A DNA stretch of 64,000 nt, from positions 248,001 to 312,000 of the forward strand of contig NZ_JAJHIZ010000003.1 in assembly GCF_021538615.1 (NCBI RefSeq). The letters are read 5' to 3'. The stretch comes from Niabella agricola (GTDB lineage Bacteria; Bacteroidota; Bacteroidia; Chitinophagales; Chitinophagaceae). Below are positions 53,443 to 61,157 of the stretch, piece by piece. Every line of letters starts with the position of its first letter. Position 1 is the first letter of the stretch. Below the pieces are notes generated by a model that searched no databases, was not told the origin of the DNA, and worked only from the letters and a program-made list of their open reading frames with translations. The position numbers and the translations under genes were made by a program.

Positions 53443-53973
53443 ATGAATATCATCATTCCTGAGCCCTGCCAAGAGAACTGGGAACATATGCAGCCTGAAG
53501 AAAAAGGGCGTTTCTGCAGTGCCTGTTGCAAAACCGTCATCGATTTTACGGGTATGAGTCCGGCGGCCATCCGTGCATATCTTGAGGCGCATCGCTCACA
53601 GCGGGTTTGCGGACGGCTTACAGCAAGCCAGCTCACCATCCAAAAGACAACGCTCCTGTCTTTAACAAAATCGGTATGGCAATCTGCCCTTGGTTACACA
53701 CGAAAACTGGCAGCAGTGTTCTTATTGTTTTTTGCATTCAGCCAGGATCCGCAGGCACAAACCGCCACCAAAACCTCAGGGAAAGATTCGGTAACCGCAG
53801 CCCCGGAGCGAGTAGTCGGAAAAATAGCGGTCTGCCCACCCAAACCGGAACCCGTAAAAAAGAAAACGCCCTACAAAGCAGAACGGCTGCCGGTTTTGAA
53901 AAGCGATCGTTCCATTACCAGGAAAGAAATCATCACCACGGGCATCATTGTAATCAGCCATCAGAAAAAATAA
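53443..53973 (+). CDS. Cys-motif membrane protein, paralogue A
   Basis: A 176-residue protein. The N-terminal 60 residues carry the pattern PCxxxWxxMxPxxxGRFCxxCxKxVxDFTxMS, ending VCGR, with five Cys that could bind metal; this module is frequent at the N-terminus of Bacteroidota membrane proteins of unknown role. One membrane segment follows at about 87-105 (LAAVFLLFFAFSQDPQAQ), then a Pro/Lys-rich exported tail. It begins 5 bases before a paralogue with the same layout, so the two arose by tandem duplication. Confidence 0.7.
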   Translation: MNIIIPEPCQENWEHMQPEEKGRFCSACCKTVIDFTGMSPAAIRAYLEAHRSQRVCGRLTASQLTIQKTTLLSLTKSVWQSALGYTRKLAAVFLLFFAFSQDPQAQTATKTSGKDSVTAAPERVVGKIAVCPPKPEPVKKKTPYKAERLPVLKSDRSITRKEIITTGIIVISHQKK

Positions 53974-53978
53974 CAGCT

Positions 53979-54635
53979 ATGAAAATTCAGATTCCAACGC
54001 CCTGTCATGAAAACTGGGAAACCATGCATCCCGGTGAAAACGGCCGTTATTGCAACACCTGCTGCAAAACCGTCGTGAATTTTACAAATATGACACCCGG
54101 TGAAATTTCGGCCTACCTGGTACAATATCAATCGCAGAAAATATGCGGGCGGTTTACTGAAAAGCAGCTAACCGTAGAGTATGATACAGGCCTTTACATG
54201 GCTGCCAGGCATATCGCCCGCTCCGGATGGCCATCTATGAAAAAGATCGCTGCTGTTTTTGTATTGCTTTTTGCCCTATCCCTGAAAGGGAGCGCACAGG
54301 CACCTCAAAAAGACACGCAGAGCGTTCTCACCGTAACAGGCGGGGTTAAGCGATCAGCGAAGATAACGCCGGATGCCAATCCGTTTACAACAGCCGTGCC
54401 TCAACTTCCTGCACTGCCGGTTCAATGTCTTGAAGGTAAGCTTGGAGGTGTGGTGATAACGCAGCAAAAAAAACTTAGAATAGTGAAAAACACCCGGAAA
54501 CCACGGAGGATCGCTCACGTAAAGCGCAACGCCGATAAAAAGAAGGCCTGCACACCCGTCACTCCTGTTTCCGAAAAAAACATCACCAATATGGGCCTTG
54601 TGGCAGCTGATACTAATTGGTATGACAACCTGTAG
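53979..54635 (+). CDS. Cys-motif membrane protein, paralogue B
   Basis: A 218-residue protein from the ATG at 53979; the frame is open much further upstream but that part overlaps paralogue A in another frame. The N-terminal module (IPTPCHENWETMHPGENGRY, CNTCCKTVVNFTNM, KICGRF) is nearly parallel to paralogue A, with a membrane segment near 86-104 and a basic tail (about 160-200). The tail has CLEGKLGGVVITQ, which recalls the plug region of TonB-type regulatory segments only weakly. Role unknown. Confidence 0.7.
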   Translation: MKIQIPTPCHENWETMHPGENGRYCNTCCKTVVNFTNMTPGEISAYLVQYQSQKICGRFTEKQLTVEYDTGLYMAARHIARSGWPSMKKIAAVFVLLFALSLKGSAQAPQKDTQSVLTVTGGVKRSAKITPDANPFTTAVPQLPALPVQCLEGKLGGVVITQQKKLRIVKNTRKPRRIAHVKRNADKKKACTPVTPVSEKNITNMGLVAADTNWYDNL

Positions 54636-54644
54636 GATCTCTTT

Positions 54645-55982
54645 TTAGTACTTTGCCACGATCCCTGTGTAATTATGCGGGGTAATTTGCCGGAGCTCTT
54701 TCTTCAGATCAGCAGAGATCTTCAATCCCTTTATAAATGCATGAATGGCGGCTTTGGTGATGCCGGCCTTTCCTCTTGTAAGCGCTTTTAATGCCTCATA
54801 CGGATTGGGATATTTTTCCCTGCGCAGAATGGTTTGTATGGCTTCGGCTACCACGGCCCAGTTATCTTCCAGGTCCTGCTTCAGTTTGGCTTCATTCAGC
54901 ACCAGTTTGCCCAGCCCTTTTTCAATACTTTTGATGGCAATGATGGTGTGAGCCACCGGCACTCCGATATTGCGCAATACCGTGCTGTCTGTAAGATCCC
55001 GTTGCAGACGGCTCACCGGAAGCTTGGCCGAAAGATGCTCAAGCAATGCATTCGCAATACCCAGGTTACCTTCCGCATTTTCAAAATCGATCGGGTTTAC
55101 CTTATGCGGCATGGCAGAAGAGCCCACTTCTCCGGCCTTGGTTTTCTGTTTAAAATAATCCATACTGATATAGGTCCATATATCGCGGCAAAGGTCCAGC
55201 AGGATCGTGTTTATCCGTTTGATCGCATCAAAATGCGCCGCCAGATTGTCGTAGTGTTCAATCTGGGTAGTGTATTGCATCCGCTGTAATCCCAGGACCT
55301 CATCTACAAATTCATTCCCGAACTTGATCCAGTCCATTTTGGGGTAAGCCACATGGTGGGCGTTAAAATTACCGGTGGCACCTCCAAATTTAGCCGCAAA
55401 AGGGATATAAGAGAATTGCTGCACCTGGTTATCGATTCGCTCTACAAAAACCATAAACTCCTTTCCGAGCTTGGTAGGAGAAGCAGGCTGTCCGTGGGTT
55501 TTAGCCAGCATCGATACATCACTCCATTGTTTCGCCAACTCCTTCAGTTGCGACTGCAGGTTAACATAAGCAGGCACCAGCTCCTGCTCCATACTGCCTT
55601 TCCATAGCATTGGAATGGCTGTATTGTTCACATCCTGCGAGGTAAGCCCAAAATGGATCCATTCCTTCGCTTCTTTTGCATCGGTTTTGTCCAGTTCCGC
55701 TTTCAGAAAATACTCTACCGCCTTTACATCGTGATTGGTTGTTTTCTCAATTTCCTTAATCGCTTTTGCCTGATCGGTACCGAAATTTTCAATCACCGCC
55801 CGCAGGTGTTTTTTTGCCGCAGCGGATAATTTCAGAAATTTCTTTTCCGCCAGAAAAAAAAGATACTCGATTTCCACAATCACACGATATTTGATCAGTG
55901 CATATTCACTGTAATATTCCTGCAGTTGCTGTACCTGTTTATGATAACGGCCGTCTACCGGCGAAATTGCTGTTAAAGACAT
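54645..55982 (-). CDS. purB: Adenylosuccinate lyase
   Basis: A 445-residue fumarase-superfamily lyase that acts twice in purine synthesis. The start LTAISPVDGRYHKQVQQL and the signature GEVGSSAMPHKVNPIDFENAEGN are those of the E. coli-like PurB group, with catalytic His in KTTNHDVKAVEYFLK region and the Ser in GSSAMP. Length is normal. It is convergent with the Cys-motif pair and divergent from mqnA. Confidence 0.95.
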   Translation of the reverse strand: MSLTAISPVDGRYHKQVQQLQEYYSEYALIKYRVIVEIEYLFFLAEKKFLKLSAAAKKHLRAVIENFGTDQAKAIKEIEKTTNHDVKAVEYFLKAELDKTDAKEAKEWIHFGLTSQDVNNTAIPMLWKGSMEQELVPAYVNLQSQLKELAKQWSDVSMLAKTHGQPASPTKLGKEFMVFVERIDNQVQQFSYIPFAAKFGGATGNFNAHHVAYPKMDWIKFGNEFVDEVLGLQRMQYTTQIEHYDNLAAHFDAIKRINTILLDLCRDIWTYISMDYFKQKTKAGEVGSSAMPHKVNPIDFENAEGNLGIANALLEHLSAKLPVSRLQRDLTDSTVLRNIGVPVAHTIIAIKSIEKGLGKLVLNEAKLKQDLEDNWAVVAEAIQTILRREKYPNPYEALKALTRGKAGITKAAIHAFIKGLKISADLKKELRQITPHNYTGIVAKY

Positions 55983-56032
55983 ACTTAAAGTTCCAGGTTT
56001 GAGGTTCCAGGTTTAAAGTTTAACGCCAAACA

Positions 56033-56064
56033 TTGAATTTTAAGCCTGAAACAAATTAATTTTG
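56033..56064 (+). promoter_or_regulatory. Promoter of mqnA; decides its start codon
   Basis: TTG at 56033-56035 and TAATTTTG at 56057-56064 with a 21-base spacer match the Bacteroidota consensus. Transcription should begin near 56071, which excludes the upstream in-frame TTG at 56062 as a start codon. Confidence 0.6.
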
Positions 56065-56085
56065 CACAAAAATAAAGGATTCGGC

Positions 56086-56835
56086 GTGGAAGAAAAGATA
56101 AGAGTTGGAATAATTAATTACCTCAATACGAGACCCCTTTTATACGGTTTACAGTTTCCCCCCATCACAGAAAAGATTGAACTGATCGAAGACGTACCCG
56201 CAAAACTGGCGGAGCTGCTGCTGAATGACCAGATTGATGTGGGATTGGTTCCGGTAGCCATTACACAAAAGCTGCCGCAGTACTATATCAACGGCAACTA
56301 CTGCATCGGTGCCATCGGCAACGTCGCTTCCGTTTGCGTATTCAGCCAGGTCCCTCTTGAACGGGTGGAAAAAATTCACCTCGATTATCAAAGCCGGTCG
56401 TCGGTGGCCCTATGCCGGTGGCTGATTCAAAACCACTGGAAGATCCAGCCGGAGATCGTCGATGCCCGCAATGAGTCGTTTCTCAACGAGATAAAGGGTA
56501 CTACTGCGGGTTTGGTCATTGGCGACCGGGCCTTGCAGCAACGTACAAAATTTGAATACATTTATGATCTGGCGGGGGAATGGAAAAACGCAACCGGCCT
56601 GCCCTTCGTTTTTGCCGCCTGGGTAAGTACCCGGAAACTACCGGATCATTTTATCACTGAATTTGATAAAGCCAACGCTTACGGCCTGGACCACCTGGAT
56701 GAGGTGATTGCGCGGATACCGGAGGGCATCTATGATCTCAAAAAGTATTACTCACAGGACCTCAGCTATATCCTTGATGAAGAAAAACGCAAAGGACTGG
56801 AGCGCTTTTTACAGATCCTTGCCACGCCGGCATAA
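56086..56835 (+). CDS. mqnA: Chorismate dehydratase MqnA (futalosine pathway)
   Basis: A 249-residue periplasmic-binding-protein-like enzyme for the first step of the futalosine route to menaquinone. Family features are VGIINYLNTRPLLYGL, VDVGLVPVAI, SVALCRWLIQNHW and LVIGDRAL. The open frame begins at 56062, but a promoter covers that spot; the GTG at 56086 is the first start downstream and gives VEEKIRVGIINYLN. mqnB, mqnC and mqnD are not in the window. Confidence 0.88.
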   Translation: MEEKIRVGIINYLNTRPLLYGLQFPPITEKIELIEDVPAKLAELLLNDQIDVGLVPVAITQKLPQYYINGNYCIGAIGNVASVCVFSQVPLERVEKIHLDYQSRSSVALCRWLIQNHWKIQPEIVDARNESFLNEIKGTTAGLVIGDRALQQRTKFEYIYDLAGEWKNATGLPFVFAAWVSTRKLPDHFITEFDKANAYGLDHLDEVIARIPEGIYDLKKYYSQDLSYILDEEKRKGLERFLQILATPA

Positions 56836-57152
56836 TCTCATAATGCGTAGCAATCATCTTGGAAAATCCGGCTTCATGCTCTCGCAACGATGCTGATTTA
56901 TGCGCTGGAAACTGCGGTTTAATAAACGCACGAGGCAGGGTACCCCCGCAGCAATGCGGCGTTGGCCGGGCAAACGGCATCGCTTTACTTTCATCAAACT
57001 GCCAGCCCCGCGCAGGCACCCGATAAAACAGGAGCCTCCGCATACCGTGTCCCACAGGTAGCAATTATTATTGCATGACAGTACATGACGGTTAATTCAT
57101 ATGGATCGATTATTTTGATAGATCATTTGAATGTTTGGTTAAAACGATTGCG
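56836..57152. other. 317-base intergenic region
   Basis: No gene supported. The GC-rich first two thirds look like decayed sequence without a consistent frame; the last 70 bases are AT-rich and probably hold the promoter of the rhamnosidase gene, though no clean TAnnTTTG element was found. Confidence 0.4.
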
Positions 57153-60100
57153 ATGTACCGGAATATTTACCTTCTGTTTCTCTGGATTGCACCTGTTTGC
57201 CTTTGCGGCACCGCTGATGCACAACAAAAAAAGAATGCGCTTGAGCAATTGAAGACCGGTTTTATAAATCCCCCGGATGCCGCAAAGCCAGGTGTGTACT
57301 GGTACTTTATGGATGGTAACCTTTCCGCAAAGGGCATCAGGGAGGATCTGAGCGCCATGAAAGCAGCAGGCATCGGGCACGTTATATTTCTTGAAGTAAA
57401 TGTCGGCGTTCCCAGGGGGCGGGTCAATTTTCTCAGCAAGGAATGGTTATTGCTTTTTAAACAACTTGAGAACGAAGCGGAAAAACAAGGCATTGCTGTT
57501 ACCCTAGGTATTGGACCCGGTTGGGCAGGCAGCGGCGGGCCCTGGGTCAGCCCGGAACTTTCCATGCAGCACCTGGTAAGCAGCAGCATTAATGTGACCG
57601 CAAACGATCCGGGTCCTTTGTTGTTACCCGTTCCGCCGCCCAAGCGTCCTTTCTTTGGCGACGGGGCTTTAACACCCGGGCTCACAAGGATACGCAATAA
57701 CTTTTATAAGGATGTAGCAGTGCTTGCCTTCCCAACACCTGCTCCGGGCGAAAACATCTCTGATATTGATAACCGGGCACTTTATTATCGCGCGCCCTTT
57801 AGCTCCGCCAACAATGTACCGGCCTATTATATACCCGTTTCCGGCAACAACGCCTCCGAAGGCACGGCTATTCAAAAGGCAACAGTGATCGACCTTACAG
57901 ACCGTTTCACCGCAGACGGAAAACTCCATTGGAAGCCCTCTTCCGGCACCTGGACGGTTATGCGTTTTGGAGTACGTAACAATGGAGCAGGAACCAGGCC
58001 GGCGCCGTTGCCGGGATTAGGGTTCGAAGCCGACAAATTTGACACCCTTGCACTGAGCCGGCATTTAAACTTTTATGTAGGCAAGATTCTGAAAGCAATA
58101 GGGCCTGTTAACAAAAGGAAGGCCGGAGGACTTAAAGCGCTCCACATAGACAGCTGGGAAATGGGCGCGCAAAACTGGACAAAAAACTTCCGGCAGGAAT
58201 TCATAAAGCGGCGCGGGTATGACCCCCTCCCTTTTTATCCCGTGTATGCCGGCCGGATCATTGGAAACGCTGCAATCAGCGATCGGTTTTTGTGGGATTT
58301 ACGTAAAACAGCCATGGACCTGGTGTTGGAGCGCCATGCATTATATGTTAAAAAATACGCCCATCGCAACGGGCTACAGTTATCCATTGAACCGTACGAT
58401 ATGAATCCTACTGCGGACCTGGAGCTGGGGGCCTGTGCGGATATTCCCATGTGTGAATTCTGGAGCAGCGGCTTTGGATTCAATACACAATTCAGCTGTG
58501 TGGAAGCTTCGTCACTGGGGCATTTGCAAGGGAAGCCGGTAATTGCAGCAGAGGCATTTACCGCACAAAACAACGAGGCATGGAAGCAATACCCGGGATC
58601 CATGAAAAACCAGGGCGACTGGGCGTTTGCCGCAGGAATCAATCATTTTTTTTACCATACCTATCAAAGCCAGCCGCTACCCGATTCTTTAAAACCAGGT
58701 ATGACGATGGGACCGTACGGTGTACAATGGAACCGCAATCAAACCTGGTGGCCTATGGTGGGAAGCTATCATCAATATATAGCACGTTGCTCCTATTTAC
58801 TGCAACAGGGCAATACGGTAGCAGACATTCTGTATCTGACTCCGGAGGAAGCCCCCTTTGTCTTCACTCCCCCGGCATCCGCATTAAAAGGAAATAACGA
58901 CCTGAAAGACCGGAAGGGATACAATTTTGACGCTTGTCCGCCCGGCCTGCTAAAGAAAGCCTGGGTGCAGAACGGCAAAATCTGTTTTCCCGGCGGAGCC
59001 TCTTATTACCTGCTGGTACTGCCCTGGTACCCAGCAATGTCGGAATCATTGCTTCAGAAAATCAGTTCACTTATTGCGCAGGGCGCCACGGTTGTTGGTC
59101 CCCCGCCTCAAAAAGCACCGGGTCTTTCCGGTTATCCGCTGAGTGATGCCGTCATACAAAAACAGGTTGCAGCCTTGTGGGGACCGTTGCTTCAGGAGGC
59201 AGCTATAACAAAACGTAAAGTTGGCAAGGGGCAGCTGATATGGGGCAAAGCACTGGAACACCAAATGGACCAGCTGTATTGTAATTATGAAGTGTTGGCC
59301 GGCATACTCCAGGGTGAAAAAATCAGTGAAAATTTCAGCAGTGATCAGCCCATCCGTTATACACAGCGGAAATTGATCCAGGCAGACCTCTTTTTTATCT
59401 CGAATACCACAAAAGATTTCCGCACGGCCTCCTGCCGGTTTCGAACCGGCAAAAAAAAGGCAGAGTTATGGGATCCGCTCCGCGGCACATTCATGCCTGT
59501 TCATGCACTCCAAAGAACAGGACAACAGATAGTCATGGACATATCGTTGCTGCCCGAGCAAAGCTATTTTGTTGTTTTTACAGATCTGCCAACCACCACC
59601 ATCACCCCAATCAGCAATGCACCGCAAACCGATACGCTTACCGGAAGCTGGAGTGTTTCATTCGATCCCAAATGGGGCGGTCCGGCGCAAACCACATTCA
59701 ACAGCCTGACCGACTGGAAAGACAACGCGGACAAGGGCATCCGGTTTTATTCTGGCATCGCCGTATACCGGAAAACATTTGACGCACCAGCCCTGTTCAA
59801 TAAAAAAGGTCCGGCTTACCTGGACCTCGGAGATGTAAAATACCTGGCAAGTGTGCGATTAAACGGGAAGGACCTCGGTGTATTATGGACGGTTCCCTGG
59901 CGGGTCGATGTGGCGCCATGGCTCAAAGAAAAAAATAATTTGCTGGAAGTCAGTGTAGCCAACCTTTGGATCAACCGGCTGATCGGAGACCAGCAATTTC
60001 CTGATGACGGCGTTAAAGATGGCAGGTGGCCGTCATGGTTGCTGGAAGGGAAACCCCGCACCAGCAATCGTTTTACATTCACCACGTTTAATCCTTATAA

Positions 60101-60164
60101 AAAGAATGACCCGCTGATCAGCTCCGGTTTGCTGGGGCCAGTAACCTTAGTAAGGGAGCGATAA
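57153..60164 (+). CDS. Glycoside hydrolase, GH106-like (alpha-L-rhamnosidase type)
   Basis: A 1003-residue secreted enzyme. A signal peptide ends near GTADAQQ (the ATG at 57153 is chosen over an upstream TTG at 57135 because it opens the signal). The TIM-barrel start is PGVYWYFMDGNLSAKGIRED with AAGIGHVIFLEVNVG and LGIGPGWAGSGGPWVSPE, patterns of the GH106 group that cleaves alpha-L-rhamnose from plant polysaccharides. DSWEMGAQNW and AEAFTAQ lie in the catalytic region. A C-terminal beta-sandwich (YLDLGDVKYLASVRLNGKDLG) looks like a galactose-binding-type domain. It faces an AraC regulator. Confidence 0.82.
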   Translation: MYRNIYLLFLWIAPVCLCGTADAQQKKNALEQLKTGFINPPDAAKPGVYWYFMDGNLSAKGIREDLSAMKAAGIGHVIFLEVNVGVPRGRVNFLSKEWLLLFKQLENEAEKQGIAVTLGIGPGWAGSGGPWVSPELSMQHLVSSSINVTANDPGPLLLPVPPPKRPFFGDGALTPGLTRIRNNFYKDVAVLAFPTPAPGENISDIDNRALYYRAPFSSANNVPAYYIPVSGNNASEGTAIQKATVIDLTDRFTADGKLHWKPSSGTWTVMRFGVRNNGAGTRPAPLPGLGFEADKFDTLALSRHLNFYVGKILKAIGPVNKRKAGGLKALHIDSWEMGAQNWTKNFRQEFIKRRGYDPLPFYPVYAGRIIGNAAISDRFLWDLRKTAMDLVLERHALYVKKYAHRNGLQLSIEPYDMNPTADLELGACADIPMCEFWSSGFGFNTQFSCVEASSLGHLQGKPVIAAEAFTAQNNEAWKQYPGSMKNQGDWAFAAGINHFFYHTYQSQPLPDSLKPGMTMGPYGVQWNRNQTWWPMVGSYHQYIARCSYLLQQGNTVADILYLTPEEAPFVFTPPASALKGNNDLKDRKGYNFDACPPGLLKKAWVQNGKICFPGGASYYLLVLPWYPAMSESLLQKISSLIAQGATVVGPPPQKAPGLSGYPLSDAVIQKQVAALWGPLLQEAAITKRKVGKGQLIWGKALEHQMDQLYCNYEVLAGILQGEKISENFSSDQPIRYTQRKLIQADLFFISNTTKDFRTASCRFRTGKKKAELWDPLRGTFMPVHALQRTGQQIVMDISLLPEQSYFVVFTDLPTTTITPISNAPQTDTLTGSWSVSFDPKWGGPAQTTFNSLTDWKDNADKGIRFYSGIAVYRKTFDAPALFNKKGPAYLDLGDVKYLASVRLNGKDLGVLWTVPWRVDVAPWLKEKNNLLEVSVANLWINRLIGDQQFPDDGVKDGRWPSWLLEGKPRTSNRFTFTTFNPYKKNDPLISSGLLGPVTLVRER

Positions 60165-60170
60165 ATACCA

Positions 60171-61052
60171 TTAAGGCCGGAATTTTTTCTTAAAATGATT
60201 GGGAGCGTCACCGGTCTTAGCCTTAAAAATCCTGGAAAAAGAATAGGCCGATTCAAAACCCAGCTCATCCGCTATTTGCTTAACAGAAGCATCAGAATGC
60301 ATGAGTAACGCCTTTGCCTTATTCAGTTTTAACTGCAGAAAGTATTGATGCGGAGACATACCGGTATATAACTTAAACACTTTCCGGAACGAAGAGTAAC
60401 TGGTACAAAAATCACCCGCCAGTTTTTCAAACGAGAGGTACGAATGAACATGGGCATGCATTACGGACATGGCCCGGCTGATCATCTCCTCATGTTTATT
60501 TTTCTTATCAAACTGCAATTGTTTGGACAACGCGAATATTTTTCCAAACAGGTGCAGCAACATCCCGGACACCAACTGCTGGTAGCCCGTCTTTTCGGAC
60601 CTTGTCTGTTCAATCACCTCTGTAAATAAGCCGATCACCGATTCGTTGATCCCCAGGTAATATACCGGCGTTTCTTTGGGGAAAAAATGACGGTTATAGA
60701 TATTTTGCAGGATGCTACCTTTACATCCGATCCAGTACTCTTCCCAGCCCGTATCATTATTGGGTTTAAAACGATGCCATTCATACGGGTACAGCATCAG
60801 CAGGGTTCCGGATTTCACCGGTATCAGCGGGCAGCTCTTTGATTCAAATACCCCCTCGCCGTTTAATATATAAATCAGCTGGAATTCATCCAGCACACGG
60901 CCATCTTCCCATTTAAAATAGTGATGTGAGGGATGATCGCCGGCGGGGTAACACTGCGCCTTTGCGATCCGCGTACGCCCGACGTTCACAACGTATAACC
61001 CCCAGCTTTTATCCTGGTTGCTGGTAGGGAGATATTTGTAATAGTTGTCCAT
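60171..61052 (-). CDS. AraC family transcriptional regulator
   Basis: A 293-residue regulator with an N-terminal cupin sensor (DHPSHHYFKWEDGRVLDEFQ, YPYEWHRFKP) and a C-terminal double helix-turn-helix of about 100 residues (SFEKLAGDFCTSYSSFRKVF and SVKQIADELGFESAYSFSRIF). The cupin type is typical of regulators responding to sugars. It is divergent from the glycosidase at 61158 and convergent with the GH106-like gene, so it probably controls both. It is not a hybrid two-component system. Confidence 0.9.
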   Translation of the reverse strand: MDNYYKYLPTSNQDKSWGLYVVNVGRTRIAKAQCYPAGDHPSHHYFKWEDGRVLDEFQLIYILNGEGVFESKSCPLIPVKSGTLLMLYPYEWHRFKPNNDTGWEEYWIGCKGSILQNIYNRHFFPKETPVYYLGINESVIGLFTEVIEQTRSEKTGYQQLVSGMLLHLFGKIFALSKQLQFDKKNKHEEMISRAMSVMHAHVHSYLSFEKLAGDFCTSYSSFRKVFKLYTGMSPHQYFLQLKLNKAKALLMHSDASVKQIADELGFESAYSFSRIFKAKTGDAPNHFKKKFRP

Positions 61053-61100
61053 GGGGTTTCAAATTTATCAAAAAATACAGGTTAAAGATCATTTTAGATA

Positions 61101-61131
61101 TTGACGGGGCGCATAACATCCCGGATCTTTG
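61101..61131 (+). promoter_or_regulatory. Weak promoter candidate for the 61158 glycosidase
   Basis: TTG at 61101-61103 and GATCTTTG at 61124-61131 have a 20-base spacer. The first base of the -7 element differs from consensus (G for T), which would suit an activator-dependent promoter next to an AraC gene. Confidence 0.35.
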
Positions 61132-61157
61132 TATTCCGGTAAAAATGCCATGATTCA

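Noticed and set aside
53607..53978. Upstream extension of the second Cys-motif protein
   Set aside because: Overlaps paralogue A in another frame and would put 124 unrelated residues before the conserved module; ATG at 53979 preferred.
56062..56085. TTG start for mqnA
   Set aside because: Sits inside the predicted -7 promoter element; GTG at 56086 is the first start in the transcript.
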